64,000 bases of DNA from an uncultured Sphingomonadaceae bacterium. GTDB taxonomy: Bacteria > Pseudomonadota > Alphaproteobacteria > Sphingomonadales > Sphingomonadaceae. Where the stretch lies: assembly GCA_947489315.1 (NCBI GenBank), contig CANLCX010000002.1, positions 434,001 to 498,000 of the forward strand, written 5' to 3'. Below the pieces are notes generated by a model. It had not been told where the DNA came from, did no database searches, and was given only the letters and a program-made list of their open reading frames with translations. The translations under genes were made by a program, and so were the position numbers. Of this stretch, positions 52,837-61,398 are shown piece after piece. Position 1 is the stretch's first letter. Each line of letters opens with the position of its first letter.

Positions 52837-53414
52837 GCTGTTGCCCCTGTTATAGTTTTAGCCATCTGTGCCTTCCCCCGTGATAATCGCGATAATATTG
52901 TGCCGCTTGGTACATCTAATATGTCTGCGGCTTCTTCGATACTAAAGCCCTCCATCAATCTTAGAACAACGACCGCCCTGATTTCGGGGGCCAGCTTTCC
53001 AAGGGCAAATTGCACGAGTTGCCGGTTTTCCGCGTCACGCCCCTGATCTTCGGTTCCCGGTATTTCGTCTTGCCAATCTCGCTCATTGTCTTTGGGGGCG
53101 AAGAAGCGCTTCAAACTCCGTTTACGCCTGCGCAGCGCATCACGTGCGCTGTTCATGGCGATCCGGGTGATATAGGTCTTAAGGGTAGCCTGGCCTTCAA
53201 ACTGCCCCATGTTCCGGTAAAATTTGATCATCACTTCCTGGCCCACTTCATCGGCTTCATCGCCGTTACCGAGCATTGGAATGATCGTCGCAGCGACGAC
53301 TCCCTGATAACGGCGGACAAGTTCTGCAAAGCTATCATGGTTGCCGTCCTTGGCGCTGCTTATCAACGACAAATCGGTCATATCCTGAACGGATATCATA
53401 GAAGGTTGGTACAT
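52833..53414 (-). CDS. ECF-family RNA polymerase sigma factor
   Basis: A 193-residue sigma factor with region 2 (FAELVRRYQGVVAATIIPML, DEADEVGQEVMIKFYRNM) and region 4 (LAPEIRAVVVLRLMEGFSIE, then EAADILDVPSGTILSRLSRG). It directs transcription of an envelope-related regulon. The likely promoter motif is GGAATATTT-N13-CGTC. Start uncertain between ATG codons at 53414, 53399 and 53381; the last has the best ribosome site. Confidence 0.93.
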   Translation of the reverse strand: MYQPSMISVQDMTDLSLISSAKDGNHDSFAELVRRYQGVVAATIIPMLGNGDEADEVGQEVMIKFYRNMGQFEGQATLKTYITRIAMNSARDALRRRKRSLKRFFAPKDNERDWQDEIPGTEDQGRDAENRQLVQFALGKLAPEIRAVVVLRLMEGFSIEEAADILDVPSGTILSRLSRGKAQMAKTITGATA

Positions 53415-53437
53415 TTTTCGAATGCCATAACATCATT

Positions 53438-54328
53438 TCAAGCCAAATTCTGGTTCTCGTCAAGGCGATCCGCTACGTTTTCGCTTTGCCGCCTATTGGG
53501 AGACCATCCCGGGTGCCGGAACATATAGCCCAGCACATCCTTCATATTATCCGCTTTGGCGATGTCTTTTGCCATATTGATCCACTCAAAAAACGCGATC
53601 TTGAACGGATTGTTCGTCGTTACGGGTGTCACCGTGCCATAGACGATGGTGATATCATCCCGTTCAGCCTTATAGGTACCAAATATCCGGTCATATATCA
53701 TCAAAACGGCGCCGTAATTCTTATCCAGATATTCAGGGTTGGAAGCGTGATGGACGCGGTGATTGGAGGGTGTGTTTATGTAGCTCTCCAGAAAACCTAG
53801 CTTCCCTATCCAGCCGTTATGAATCCATATCTGGTAGATCAGGCCTGCTGCCAATGTCACCAATATGCTTACCGGGTGAAAGCCAAGCCAAGCCAATGGC
53901 AAGAAGAAAAGAACTTTCCCAGATATCAGACTGGTCACTCCCAATCGGCTAGCAACCGACAAGTTCATATGGTTAGGCGTATGATGCACGCCGTGGGTGG
54001 CCCACATCCATCGGATTTCATGTCCAAAGCGATGGTTCCAATAATAACAAAATTCGACAGAAAAGAAGAGAAGTGCGAGCATTACAACGCTGTTAACTTC
54101 TAGGGTCATGATCCGATACTCGTACGCCCAGAAAAGAATCCCGGCAACGATACTAGCAGTAAAAAGATCGATGATGCGTTTGAGAAATGTGACACCGAAA
54201 GATGCCGCTGCTTCTGCCCAAGGATAGTTTTCCTTGCGCCGAAAAATGATCCAGGCGGCTTCCATCAAAGCCAAAACGGCCAGAAAAGCAATGATACCCG
54301 TTTTGCCTTCATAGGTTCCAAATTCCAT
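53438..54328 (-). CDS. Sterol desaturase/fatty-acid hydroxylase family protein, third copy
   Basis: The 296-residue membrane protein has the di-iron histidine motifs YYWNHRFGHEIRWMWATHGV, then HHTPNH, NHRVHHASNPEYLDKNYGAV. It is a divergent relative of the pair at 42782 and 44012, not a recent copy. It lies 24 bp upstream of the sigma factor on the same strand, so it may be co-transcribed with it. RBS AGGAG precedes the ATG. Confidence 0.9.
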   Translation of the reverse strand: MEFGTYEGKTGIIAFLAVLALMEAAWIIFRRKENYPWAEAAASFGVTFLKRIIDLFTASIVAGILFWAYEYRIMTLEVNSVVMLALLFFSVEFCYYWNHRFGHEIRWMWATHGVHHTPNHMNLSVASRLGVTSLISGKVLFFLPLAWLGFHPVSILVTLAAGLIYQIWIHNGWIGKLGFLESYINTPSNHRVHHASNPEYLDKNYGAVLMIYDRIFGTYKAERDDITIVYGTVTPVTTNNPFKIAFFEWINMAKDIAKADNMKDVLGYMFRHPGWSPNRRQSENVADRLDENQNLA

Positions 54329-54365
54329 TATATTCTCCTGTGCTCACACCCAGTAAAAGGAAAGA

Positions 54366-54413
54366 AGCGGTGCCGACCGGTTCGGGGGAGGGACTGGTCT
54401 GGCCGGCACCGCT
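54366..54413 (-). terminator. Terminator after the Spy-like gene
   Basis: AGCGGTGCCG and CGGCACCGCT form a 10-bp stem with a longer loop. On the minus strand it is followed by TCTTTCCTTTT. It separates the Spy-like gene from the desaturase gene. Confidence 0.7.
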
Positions 54414-54426
54414 ATTCAGGCGGATA

Positions 54427-54873
54427 TTAACCGCGAATGCGCTTCATCATCTGCGCGCGCTGTTCAGCCTGAATGCTGGCAAGAATATGCATTTGGGAAT
54501 TGTCCAAAATTTGCGACAATTTTGAATTGGTATCATCCCGCTGACTGGAAATTTCGTCCCGAAGAGACAGTTTCTGACGAAAGCTCAGGCTCGGCTTTTC
54601 AGACCGGGAGATGCCATAGCGCTTCAATATGTCCATCTGCTTTTGCATGCTCGCCCGCAAAATCGGTTTGACTTGGTTTTTTTGAGAATCCGTTAGGTTA
54701 AGTCTTGCGCTGACATCGACAAGACGCTGTTCCAGCTGCTGTTGAGAAGCTTCACTCATTGTGCGACTCTGCGCCTGAGCGGTTCCGGGAAATACCAACA
54801 TCATCGAAAGTACGATCGCTGCTGCCACACTTCCATTTATCGTCCAGATAAATTTTGAAATTACATTTTGCAT
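54427..54873 (-). CDS. Periplasmic Spy/CpxP-like (LTxxQ) protein
   Basis: A 148-residue protein with a signal peptide (cut near GTAQA, residue about 34) and a helical domain with LNLTDSQKNQVKPIL (LTxxQ motif). Spy/CpxP proteins act as periplasmic chaperones in envelope stress. The promoter P1 upstream fits the nearby ECF sigma factor. RBS AAGGAG precedes the ATG. Confidence 0.82.
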   Translation of the reverse strand: MQNVISKFIWTINGSVAAAIVLSMMLVFPGTAQAQSRTMSEASQQQLEQRLVDVSARLNLTDSQKNQVKPILRASMQKQMDILKRYGISRSEKPSLSFRQKLSLRDEISSQRDDTNSKLSQILDNSQMHILASIQAEQRAQMMKRIRG

Positions 54874-54918
54874 TTTTAAACTCCTTCATTTCGCTTGACC
54901 TTTTCAAGCGGTTCGGAG

Positions 54919-54950
54919 CCTTAGACGTCAGGGCGATTGGAAATATTCCC
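54919..54950 (-). promoter_or_regulatory. Predicted ECF sigma promoter P1
   Basis: On the minus strand GGAATATTT, 13 bp, CGTCTAAGG. The gap between GGAATA and CGTC is 16 bp, in the range for ECF promoters. It lies about 46 bp upstream of the Spy-like gene. Matches P2 (51927-51958). Confidence 0.65.
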
Positions 54951-54984
54951 GACAGAAACAAAAATTTTTATTGCCCTGCAAAAA

Positions 54985-55045
54985 TGTCGACTTTTGCACC
55001 CACAACGGACACTAGAGTTGTGTCCGCAATATCCGGAAAGCGGAC
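54985..55045. repeat. Dispersed GTCCGC palindromic repeat, copy 6 (double unit)
   Basis: The left unit ends in CACAACGGACACTAG and the right unit is GTGTCCGCAATATCCGGAA followed by AGCGGACG. This is the most complete double copy and was used as a reference for copies 3 and 5. Confidence 0.7.
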
Positions 55046-55108
55046 GCTTGAATTGGTGTAGAGGTCGCTCCACAAGCTTCACAAAAAATGATCTGAAGCC
55101 TTGCAGTA

Positions 55109-56128
55109 CTATTTTGGCTGCATAACTGGCGGTCGAACTTTTCGTGGAACATAGTCAGGCTGATCGATATCAAGCGTGCCTTTGGCGCGCTTCTCCATCA
55201 GATCATTGACCAGATCCAGCGAGTCTATGCGTGTTTCGGTCCAGCCCTCTATGTCAAAGATTTCCGGAGTGTGTTTTTCCAAGTTTTTCCGGATATTGGC
55301 TGGCAAAGCGTCATAGCCCGAAATATGCTGCCCATAGGCACGGACCATGGTTCTTCCCGGAGCCTCGCCTACCTTGAGATACGGCGCCCAACTGACAAGA
55401 TTTTGCATATGCATCTCGGCATTGGTATGTGTGAGCTTGTCGTTAAACACATCTTCCACGTCGGCGGAGAACACGAGCATTGAATCCCAATATGTCATAG
55501 GTCCTGTGTCATAAGGCCCCCAATCTCCGGGCGGCATACGATTGGGGAAAGCAAGGGTCGTCAAGGTTGGAATATAAATACGGTTTCCAATCATCGTAAT
55601 ATTCAGAGGATCAGGTGCAAAGGTCGCGCGATTGTCCGAACGCTCGGCCGTATATTGACGGCTAAGCGGGCCCAAAACAAAATGCGGTATCTCCACAATT
55701 TCGCCCGTTAGCGGGTTTTCAAATGTATCAATGGGTTCTTCTTCATCAAACTTGGAATAATAGGCGACCTCGTAATGCTGCACTATAAAATCCCCGTCCT
55801 CGCCATCGGGAGACCATTTTTGTACGACATAATTGTTCATCGTGAAAAACGGAATGATATTCCCGTCACCGGCAAAGCCAAAGACATGGAATTTCAAGAA
55901 CGCATGGCGCTCGTCTTCAACGGTTGACCCCATCACTTTGGCAATTAATTTTGACCGCTCCACAGGATCTTTCAGACGCTCCGCCAGTTTGCGTTGATAG
56001 CTATCCAATTCTTTTGCGCTCAATTGGGAGTCCTCAGTGGCGCTCGGCGTACAAGCACCCAATGCCAGAGCAGCACAGCCAAGAAGCGCTTTTTGAACGA
56101 AGTTGAATCCGCGTTTGGTTTTCCCCAC
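55109..56128 (-). CDS. DUF1838 family lipoprotein
   Basis: A 339-residue protein with a lipobox (LGAC, cysteine 26) and a DUF1838-type body: ENPLTGEIVEIPHFVLGPLS, then NRIYIPTLTTLAFPN, TYWDSMLVFSADVEDVF and a substrate-facing WAPYLKVGEAPGRTMVRAYG. It shares the order of landmarks with the Tat-type members at 56450 and 60343 but is more distant. Function of DUF1838 is unknown. The start is a GTG behind AGAGGGA. Confidence 0.8.
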   Translation of the reverse strand: MGKTKRGFNFVQKALLGCAALALGACTPSATEDSQLSAKELDSYQRKLAERLKDPVERSKLIAKVMGSTVEDERHAFLKFHVFGFAGDGNIIPFFTMNNYVVQKWSPDGEDGDFIVQHYEVAYYSKFDEEEPIDTFENPLTGEIVEIPHFVLGPLSRQYTAERSDNRATFAPDPLNITMIGNRIYIPTLTTLAFPNRMPPGDWGPYDTGPMTYWDSMLVFSADVEDVFNDKLTHTNAEMHMQNLVSWAPYLKVGEAPGRTMVRAYGQHISGYDALPANIRKNLEKHTPEIFDIEGWTETRIDSLDLVNDLMEKRAKGTLDIDQPDYVPRKVRPPVMQPK

Positions 56129-56449
56129 AACAGTTATCCCTCTTTAACAATATACATCCCAGAACCTTCACTATCATGGGACGGCCATCGTAAGGATATA
56201 AGGTTTGTCGAAATGCCCGACTGCCGGATAGCTGTTATGTGAGCATGGTCGGGGTACTTCACGATAATTTCTGCCACTGGCTCGGTTCCGACAAAGCCCG
56301 CGCCTCAAAACCAATAGGTCATGTGGACCTATGCGTAGCCTAGTACGTTGCCGGCAGTCGCCTAACGGATAAACGGGATAATGGATGGTGAGACTGGCTG
56401 GACTCATCATAGATATTCATCACGCCCTTTAGCGACAAAGAGGATAGAT
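56129..56449. promoter_or_regulatory. Divergent control region between two DUF1838 genes, 321 bp
   Basis: Contains a palindrome ATAGGTC-n5-GACCTAT (56314-56332) and a perfect 10-bp inverted repeat CGACTGCCGG (56218-56227) / CCGGCAGTCG (56351-56360). No gene seen. These may be operators of a regulator shared by the divergent genes. Confidence 0.4.
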
Positions 56450-57436
56450 ATGACCTTCGTGACAAAGAATTTTAGCCGCCGCAGCGCGTTAGGCGCCGTT
56501 GCCGCTCTGACCGCGACAACCGTTGCGGCCCGCAGCAAGGCAGCCATTACCGACGGTCCGCCTTCCCAAAAACCCCTCGTTCTGGATTATGACAATCCGA
56601 AGTGGAATCGCGATGCCTATGCGCGGATTGTTGGCAATCTTGACTTTTCCAAAGAAAAAATCGGCTGGTATAAAGGCAAAGCCATTGGCGTTGTTCCCGG
56701 CAAAAAGAACCTCGATATTTGTGGCTTTGAAGGCTTTTCCGTTGCGCGCTTGCTTCCGCTCGAAGACGGAAGCTATCGCAAAGTCTTGCGCGAGGTCGGG
56801 TTTTACCGCGATCTTAAAACCGGAAAAATTATGGACGCGATGGAGAACCCTTATACAGGAGAAACCGTCAAGGTCGTCCCCATCGCCAATGATCCCTTCA
56901 ACTTTACCGTATCGGAATATGCGCGTAGCGCGCCCAAATATGGGGGATTGAATAAAGAAGATGCACAAAAAATTCCCTTCGTGCTCAAATGGCAGGAAAT
57001 GGGCGATACCGTCCTTATGTCTCGCGACATACATCTATACTATCCATCGGCCCTGCAGCCTGACAAATGGCCGCGAGAAACACCGGGCCCCATGACGCAG
57101 GTTACTGAAGCCTTCAATTATTTCATCGACCGCAAACAACTTGGCGACCCGGACAACACATCCATCTCATTCATGGGGACATGGAACCGCGTTACGCCCT
57201 GGTTCCCCTGGATGTTAATGGATCAAGCCCCCGGTCATTGCGTCTATATTTGCGATCAGGGCGCTTGGGATCATTGGGACTATATACCGCAGGATATTAT
57301 CGACGCCGCCAAGGCTATTGATCCGAAATATTTAAGCGCCCCAACAGAAGATTATGGATCATCACTCTCCAGCCTCGAGCATTATGCGCGCGAACAAACA
57401 CCCGCCCCGCCGCGCAAGCTAAAAACAACAAAATAA
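56450..57436 (+). CDS. DUF1838 family protein, Tat-exported
   Basis: The 328-residue protein starts with a twin-arginine signal (NFSRRSALGAVAALTATTVA) and has the DUF1838 core: KFGW-like KIGWYKGKAIGVVPG, FYRDLKTGKIMDAMENPYTG, LYYPSALQPDKWPRE, APGHCVYIC. Export folded through Tat suggests a bound cofactor or metal, but none is known. Close relative of the protein at 60343. The ATG at 56450 follows AGAGGA. Confidence 0.88.
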   Translation: MTFVTKNFSRRSALGAVAALTATTVAARSKAAITDGPPSQKPLVLDYDNPKWNRDAYARIVGNLDFSKEKIGWYKGKAIGVVPGKKNLDICGFEGFSVARLLPLEDGSYRKVLREVGFYRDLKTGKIMDAMENPYTGETVKVVPIANDPFNFTVSEYARSAPKYGGLNKEDAQKIPFVLKWQEMGDTVLMSRDIHLYYPSALQPDKWPRETPGPMTQVTEAFNYFIDRKQLGDPDNTSISFMGTWNRVTPWFPWMLMDQAPGHCVYICDQGAWDHWDYIPQDIIDAAKAIDPKYLSAPTEDYGSSLSSLEHYAREQTPAPPRKLKTTK

Positions 57437-57448
57437 TATCTGAGACAT

Positions 57449-57466
57449 ACCGCTCAGCGGGTTTTT
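57449..57466 (+). terminator. Short hairpin terminator
   Basis: CCGC-tca-GCGG followed by GTTTTT, 13 bp after the DUF1838 stop. The stem is short, so efficiency is uncertain. Confidence 0.45.
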
Positions 57467-57713
57467 GTATGACAATCAATGTATGCAATGGGTCGCTAGC
57501 TGAACGATTGATCTGACTTTTTTCTTAAGCCTATGGTCGATTGTCGTTTTTGCAAAAAAAGCGGCGAGGATGATACAGAAAAGATGATGAACATTCTTCG
57601 ATTCCCAAGAGTGCTAGTTCTCGCTAGTCGACCAAGGCAATATCCTGTTTCGCAATAACCGCCTTGTGCGAGTATATCTCTAGCGAGGGGCAAAATTATA
57701 CGGGCGAAAGCGA

Positions 57714-59024
57714 ATGGACAGACGAACCTTCATGGCAGCGAGTGCTCTTTCCGCCACCTTAGGGTCAACCGCATCACATGCGCGTGGGAGGCCAAGTGTG
57801 CCGGTCAATCCAGATGTGACGGGAATCGATCGTTCTCGCGCCAGCTTCCTTATGAGAAAAGCGGGTTTTGATGCGCTAGTGCTGGAACAGGCTAATAACG
57901 TCTATTACGCAACGGGTATTTTGCCGGCGATGACCAGATTGGGTTTTGATGGCGACAGCTTTGCCATAATTCCGCGCGATCAGGCCGCGCCGATCCAATT
58001 CATAACACCGCAATTTGCCTATTATTTCTCCTCCGCCGATGTTGATATGGCACCCGGCGTGCAGGCAATGCTGGTTACCGGTCCTCAAGGCGACAATGCA
58101 GCAGATCCGTTTTTCTTTGCCCATCCCGCTGGAGAACCGTTAACGGCCAAAGAGCAGAATCGCCAAAACGAAACCAAGGCCGCCGCGCCCTATTTTCAAT
58201 CAACACATAATGCGGTGAAATCGGCGCTCGAGGCTTTAAAAATCACTTCGGATAACATCGGATACGATACGATGTACGCCCGCAATGTCATCGAACGAGC
58301 GCTGCCCGCAGCAAAGGCGCGCGATGCCGTGGACCTTGTCAAACATATCCGCCTGATCAAGACCGCGCGCGAAATCACGCTGATGAAAGAGGCATCGCAG
58401 GCCAATATTGCGGCGGCCCTGAAAACCGCCAGCTCCATGCGTTCCTTGGGAAGCTTGCGCAATATCCGCAATCATTTCAATGCAGAAGTGTCACGGCTTG
58501 GCAACCGGCCCGGCTTTCTCGTTATCAACGGATCGATCGACGAAGCCTATGATGAAGATATCGTTGAAGGCACAACCGTTTTGATCGATGGGGTGAGTTC
58601 GCGGGCGGGCTATCATGGCGACTATGGCCGGACCGTCTTTGTCGGTGAGCCGTCGCAGAGGATGGTCCACAAGGTGAAGACAATAGGTCTTGCCTGGGAT
58701 GAATTGCGACCCCGACTGAAGCCCGGCATGCGCTTTTCGGAAATCCGTGCAAACGGACAGGCAATCCTGCGCAAAATGGGCAGTGACATTCATGTTCCGT
58801 TTAATCCGCACACCGTCGGCCTCGCGCACACCGAGCAACCAATCCATGGTCTCGACGGTGCACTTCTGGACCTGCAATTGCAGCCGGGGATGATTATCAG
58901 TGTCGACTGCCCGCTAATGGAGAACGGCTCAGGCGGCACCGCTCATCTCGAAGATCTTGTACTGATTACTGAGGACGGCAGCGAGCCTATCCACGACGTT
59001 GGAAACCAGATTATCATTGCTTAG
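57714..59024 (+). CDS. M24 (Xaa-Pro peptidase-like) protein, Tat-exported
   Basis: A 436-residue protein with a twin-arginine signal (DRRTFMAASALSATLG) and an M24 pita-bread fold: metal aspartates in LIDGVSSRAGYHGDYGRT, histidine in NPHTVGLAHTEQP, glutamate in HLEDLVLIT. The fourth ligand position reads MIISVDCPL, so aspartate replaces the usual glutamate. It may be an active dipeptidase-like or an altered non-peptidase enzyme. Preceded by a DUF1838 gene in the same direction. Confidence 0.88.
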   Translation: MDRRTFMAASALSATLGSTASHARGRPSVPVNPDVTGIDRSRASFLMRKAGFDALVLEQANNVYYATGILPAMTRLGFDGDSFAIIPRDQAAPIQFITPQFAYYFSSADVDMAPGVQAMLVTGPQGDNAADPFFFAHPAGEPLTAKEQNRQNETKAAAPYFQSTHNAVKSALEALKITSDNIGYDTMYARNVIERALPAAKARDAVDLVKHIRLIKTAREITLMKEASQANIAAALKTASSMRSLGSLRNIRNHFNAEVSRLGNRPGFLVINGSIDEAYDEDIVEGTTVLIDGVSSRAGYHGDYGRTVFVGEPSQRMVHKVKTIGLAWDELRPRLKPGMRFSEIRANGQAILRKMGSDIHVPFNPHTVGLAHTEQPIHGLDGALLDLQLQPGMIISVDCPLMENGSGGTAHLEDLVLITEDGSEPIHDVGNQIIIA

Positions 59025-59059
59025 GCTATCGGGCGATAAAACGACCATCGGAAAAGCGG

Positions 59060-60307
59060 CTATGGTTGGTTGGGTTCAAAATCCGGATAGCGCCCCAATG
59101 TCAGCAACCCTAATGCTGCGATAGGGAACAGGACACAGAAAAGCTGTAGAAGAAATTCATAGGACCCATCACGATCAAAGACCGACCCGAATATCGGAGG
59201 CGCGAACGCTGCGCCTATAAACAGGGTAATATACAGGGCTCCATAGATTTTTCCATAAGCGGACAAACCAAAATATTTGCTGGCCATGAACGCCACAATA
59301 TCGAACTCCGCTCCAGCAGCAAAGCCCACGAGCAGGATTGCGACCGCCGCCTCGTCCTGAGAAACACCGCCGATCAACAGGAAGCAGGCCAAGGCAGGCA
59401 AGATCAGAGCGACGGTCGCGACCATGGGCGCCCAAAAGCGATCCAGCAGTGCGCCCATGATGATGCGTCCGCCAATGACTGCTATTCCGATCAGTCCAAG
59501 CAGTTTGGTGCCATCTTGCGCCGATATTCCGCTGTTATTCAGCATGGGTAGCATGTTTGAAATTAGCCCCGCCACACCGAAGGCAATGGTGAAGAAGGAT
59601 GCGGCGATAACGTAGAAACGATAGTCTCTTAATGCCTGACCAAGCGTCTTTCCTGAAAACCCAGAAAGCGCGGCAGTGTCCGCTGGAGATTGCGGTGCCT
59701 GCGCAGCCACGCGCATGGGTTTCAGAAAAACCAAAGCCAATGGCAATGGAACCAGTAACACGATGAGCCCGAAGAAAATATAGCCGCCTTGCCAACCCCA
59801 GCTGTCAATCGCGAAAGACGCGAGGGCTGGACCGAAGGTAGCAAAAACTCCGCTTCCTGCCAGAACGACACCAAATGCCAGCCCGCGATGCTGCCGGAAT
59901 TGATGACCGATGATATGGGTCCAGATAACCGGGCTGGTGCCCTGCCCCACAATAGCCATGACGGCCCACGCGGCATAAAATCCATAGAGGTTCGTTTTTC
60001 CAACGAGCCCTATCAGCGCGAGTGACGCAGCGAAGGCTATGATGCTGGGAATGGCGACCCAGCGTGCGCCAAATCGATCACAATAGTGACCGATGACCGG
60101 ACCACATAAAGTGCCAAGGATAATGAACGTAAACGCCGATTGGAATTGTTGCATTGTCCAACCGGTGTCTTGTGTCACCGGCCCGGCGAAAATACCCAGC
60201 GTATAAAAAGGAATCGCGGCGACACCGAACATCATGCCGACAAAGCAGGCGATCAATACACCAGAGCCCTGACGAAATTCGGACGTATTTTGGCTATTAC
60301 CAGTCAT
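59060..60307 (-). CDS. MFS transporter
   Basis: A 415-residue carrier with 12 predicted helices and an MFS signature GHYCDRFGARWVAIPS between helices 2 and 3. The layout resembles monocarboxylate-type MFS carriers. The ATG at 60307 was chosen over a TTG at 60319. It follows the DUF1838 gene at 60343 by 35 bp in the same direction, so they are probably co-transcribed. Confidence 0.88.
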   Translation of the reverse strand: MTGNSQNTSEFRQGSGVLIACFVGMMFGVAAIPFYTLGIFAGPVTQDTGWTMQQFQSAFTFIILGTLCGPVIGHYCDRFGARWVAIPSIIAFAASLALIGLVGKTNLYGFYAAWAVMAIVGQGTSPVIWTHIIGHQFRQHRGLAFGVVLAGSGVFATFGPALASFAIDSWGWQGGYIFFGLIVLLVPLPLALVFLKPMRVAAQAPQSPADTAALSGFSGKTLGQALRDYRFYVIAASFFTIAFGVAGLISNMLPMLNNSGISAQDGTKLLGLIGIAVIGGRIIMGALLDRFWAPMVATVALILPALACFLLIGGVSQDEAAVAILLVGFAAGAEFDIVAFMASKYFGLSAYGKIYGALYITLFIGAAFAPPIFGSVFDRDGSYEFLLQLFCVLFPIAALGLLTLGRYPDFEPNQP

Positions 60308-60342
60308 ATCGCGGCGCAATGGCTACCACAATTGGACGTCAG

Positions 60343-61374
60343 TTACTTTCCGCCTGGAAACATAGATTTGGGCGGCGGAGCAACTGGTATCTTCCCATCA
60401 GCCGGCAACGGTGCAGGCTTTTGCTCCCGCGCATACATTTCAAGCGAGGATAACATAGGCATGCCCCAAGTCGAACTGACATCAAGATATTCAGGATAAT
60501 GCTTGGCCGCATATTCAACCGCATGCTTATCTGCAAATTCAAGCGAATCTTCAGATCCGAAAAAGCATGAATAGGAACAATGCCCCGGGGTCTCGCCCAT
60601 CAGCATCCATGGCAACCAAGGGGTTGTACGCATCCAGGTGCCACGTGCCGTAATGCTCGTAACATCAGGATTCTGAACCTCATCCCACTCGAGAGCATAG
60701 AGGAAATTCTCGGTCACTTGGTTGAACTGTGATCCGCTTTCGCGTGGCCACTTGTCTGGCTGCAAGGCCGCAGGGTAAAAGAGATTGATCCGGGACGCCA
60801 ATGACAGGTCATTATTGCGCCGTTCCCAATCGAGCAAGAACGGCCTCTTGGGCGGTGCTACGGCGTTCAGGCCACCATAGGTCGGCGGTTGAAAATAATA
60901 ATCTGTTATGGTGTGATTGAACGCAGGATTTGCGATCGGAACAACCCGAACCTTTTCGTCAAAATAAGGATTATGCCATTCCTCGAGAATCTCACCGGTC
61001 GCTAGATCAGTATAGAATCCGATTTCGTTCAACACCTTGCGATAGCCCGGATCCTCTCCCGGCAGTGACGGCAGCAACTTGGCGGCTGAAAAACCGGTAA
61101 ACCCTACCAAATCACGAATGGCTTCCCCTGGCCTGACGCCTTGAACGATACCCTTGAACCAACCGAACTTGGTTGATTTCATATCGGTATTACCGTTGAT
61201 TTTGGCGAAAACTTCTCGATTTCCAGCCGTCGTTGTCAGATCATAAGCTCCGCTTGAGAGGTCTCTTATGACACCGCCACCCTTTCGCACCGTTTTGGCT
61301 TTTGCCGAACCCGCTCCGAGCGCCATAGCTGCGGCGCCGGCTGCACCAGCTGCGATAAAATTTCTGCGATCCAT
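60343..61374 (-). CDS. DUF1838 family protein, Tat-exported
   Basis: The 343-residue protein starts MDRRNFIAAGAAGAAAMALG, a twin-arginine signal, with the DUF1838 core SAKLLPSLPGEDPGYRKVLN, FYTDLATGEILEEWHNPYF, LFYPAALQPDKWPRE and MLMGETPGHCSYSC. It is the second gene after a TonB receptor (24 bp apart) and before an MFS carrier. RBS AGGAG precedes the ATG. Confidence 0.88.
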   Translation of the reverse strand: MDRRNFIAAGAAGAAAMALGAGSAKAKTVRKGGGVIRDLSSGAYDLTTTAGNREVFAKINGNTDMKSTKFGWFKGIVQGVRPGEAIRDLVGFTGFSAAKLLPSLPGEDPGYRKVLNEIGFYTDLATGEILEEWHNPYFDEKVRVVPIANPAFNHTITDYYFQPPTYGGLNAVAPPKRPFLLDWERRNNDLSLASRINLFYPAALQPDKWPRESGSQFNQVTENFLYALEWDEVQNPDVTSITARGTWMRTTPWLPWMLMGETPGHCSYSCFFGSEDSLEFADKHAVEYAAKHYPEYLDVSSTWGMPMLSSLEMYAREQKPAPLPADGKIPVAPPPKSMFPGGK

Positions 61375-61398
61375 AATCAGCTCCTGAAATGTGTAGGC

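Noticed and set aside
57533-57658. 41-codon frame beginning MVDCRFCKKSGED
   Set aside because: The CxxC start resembles HIT-type proteins, but the rest has no match and there is no ribosome site.
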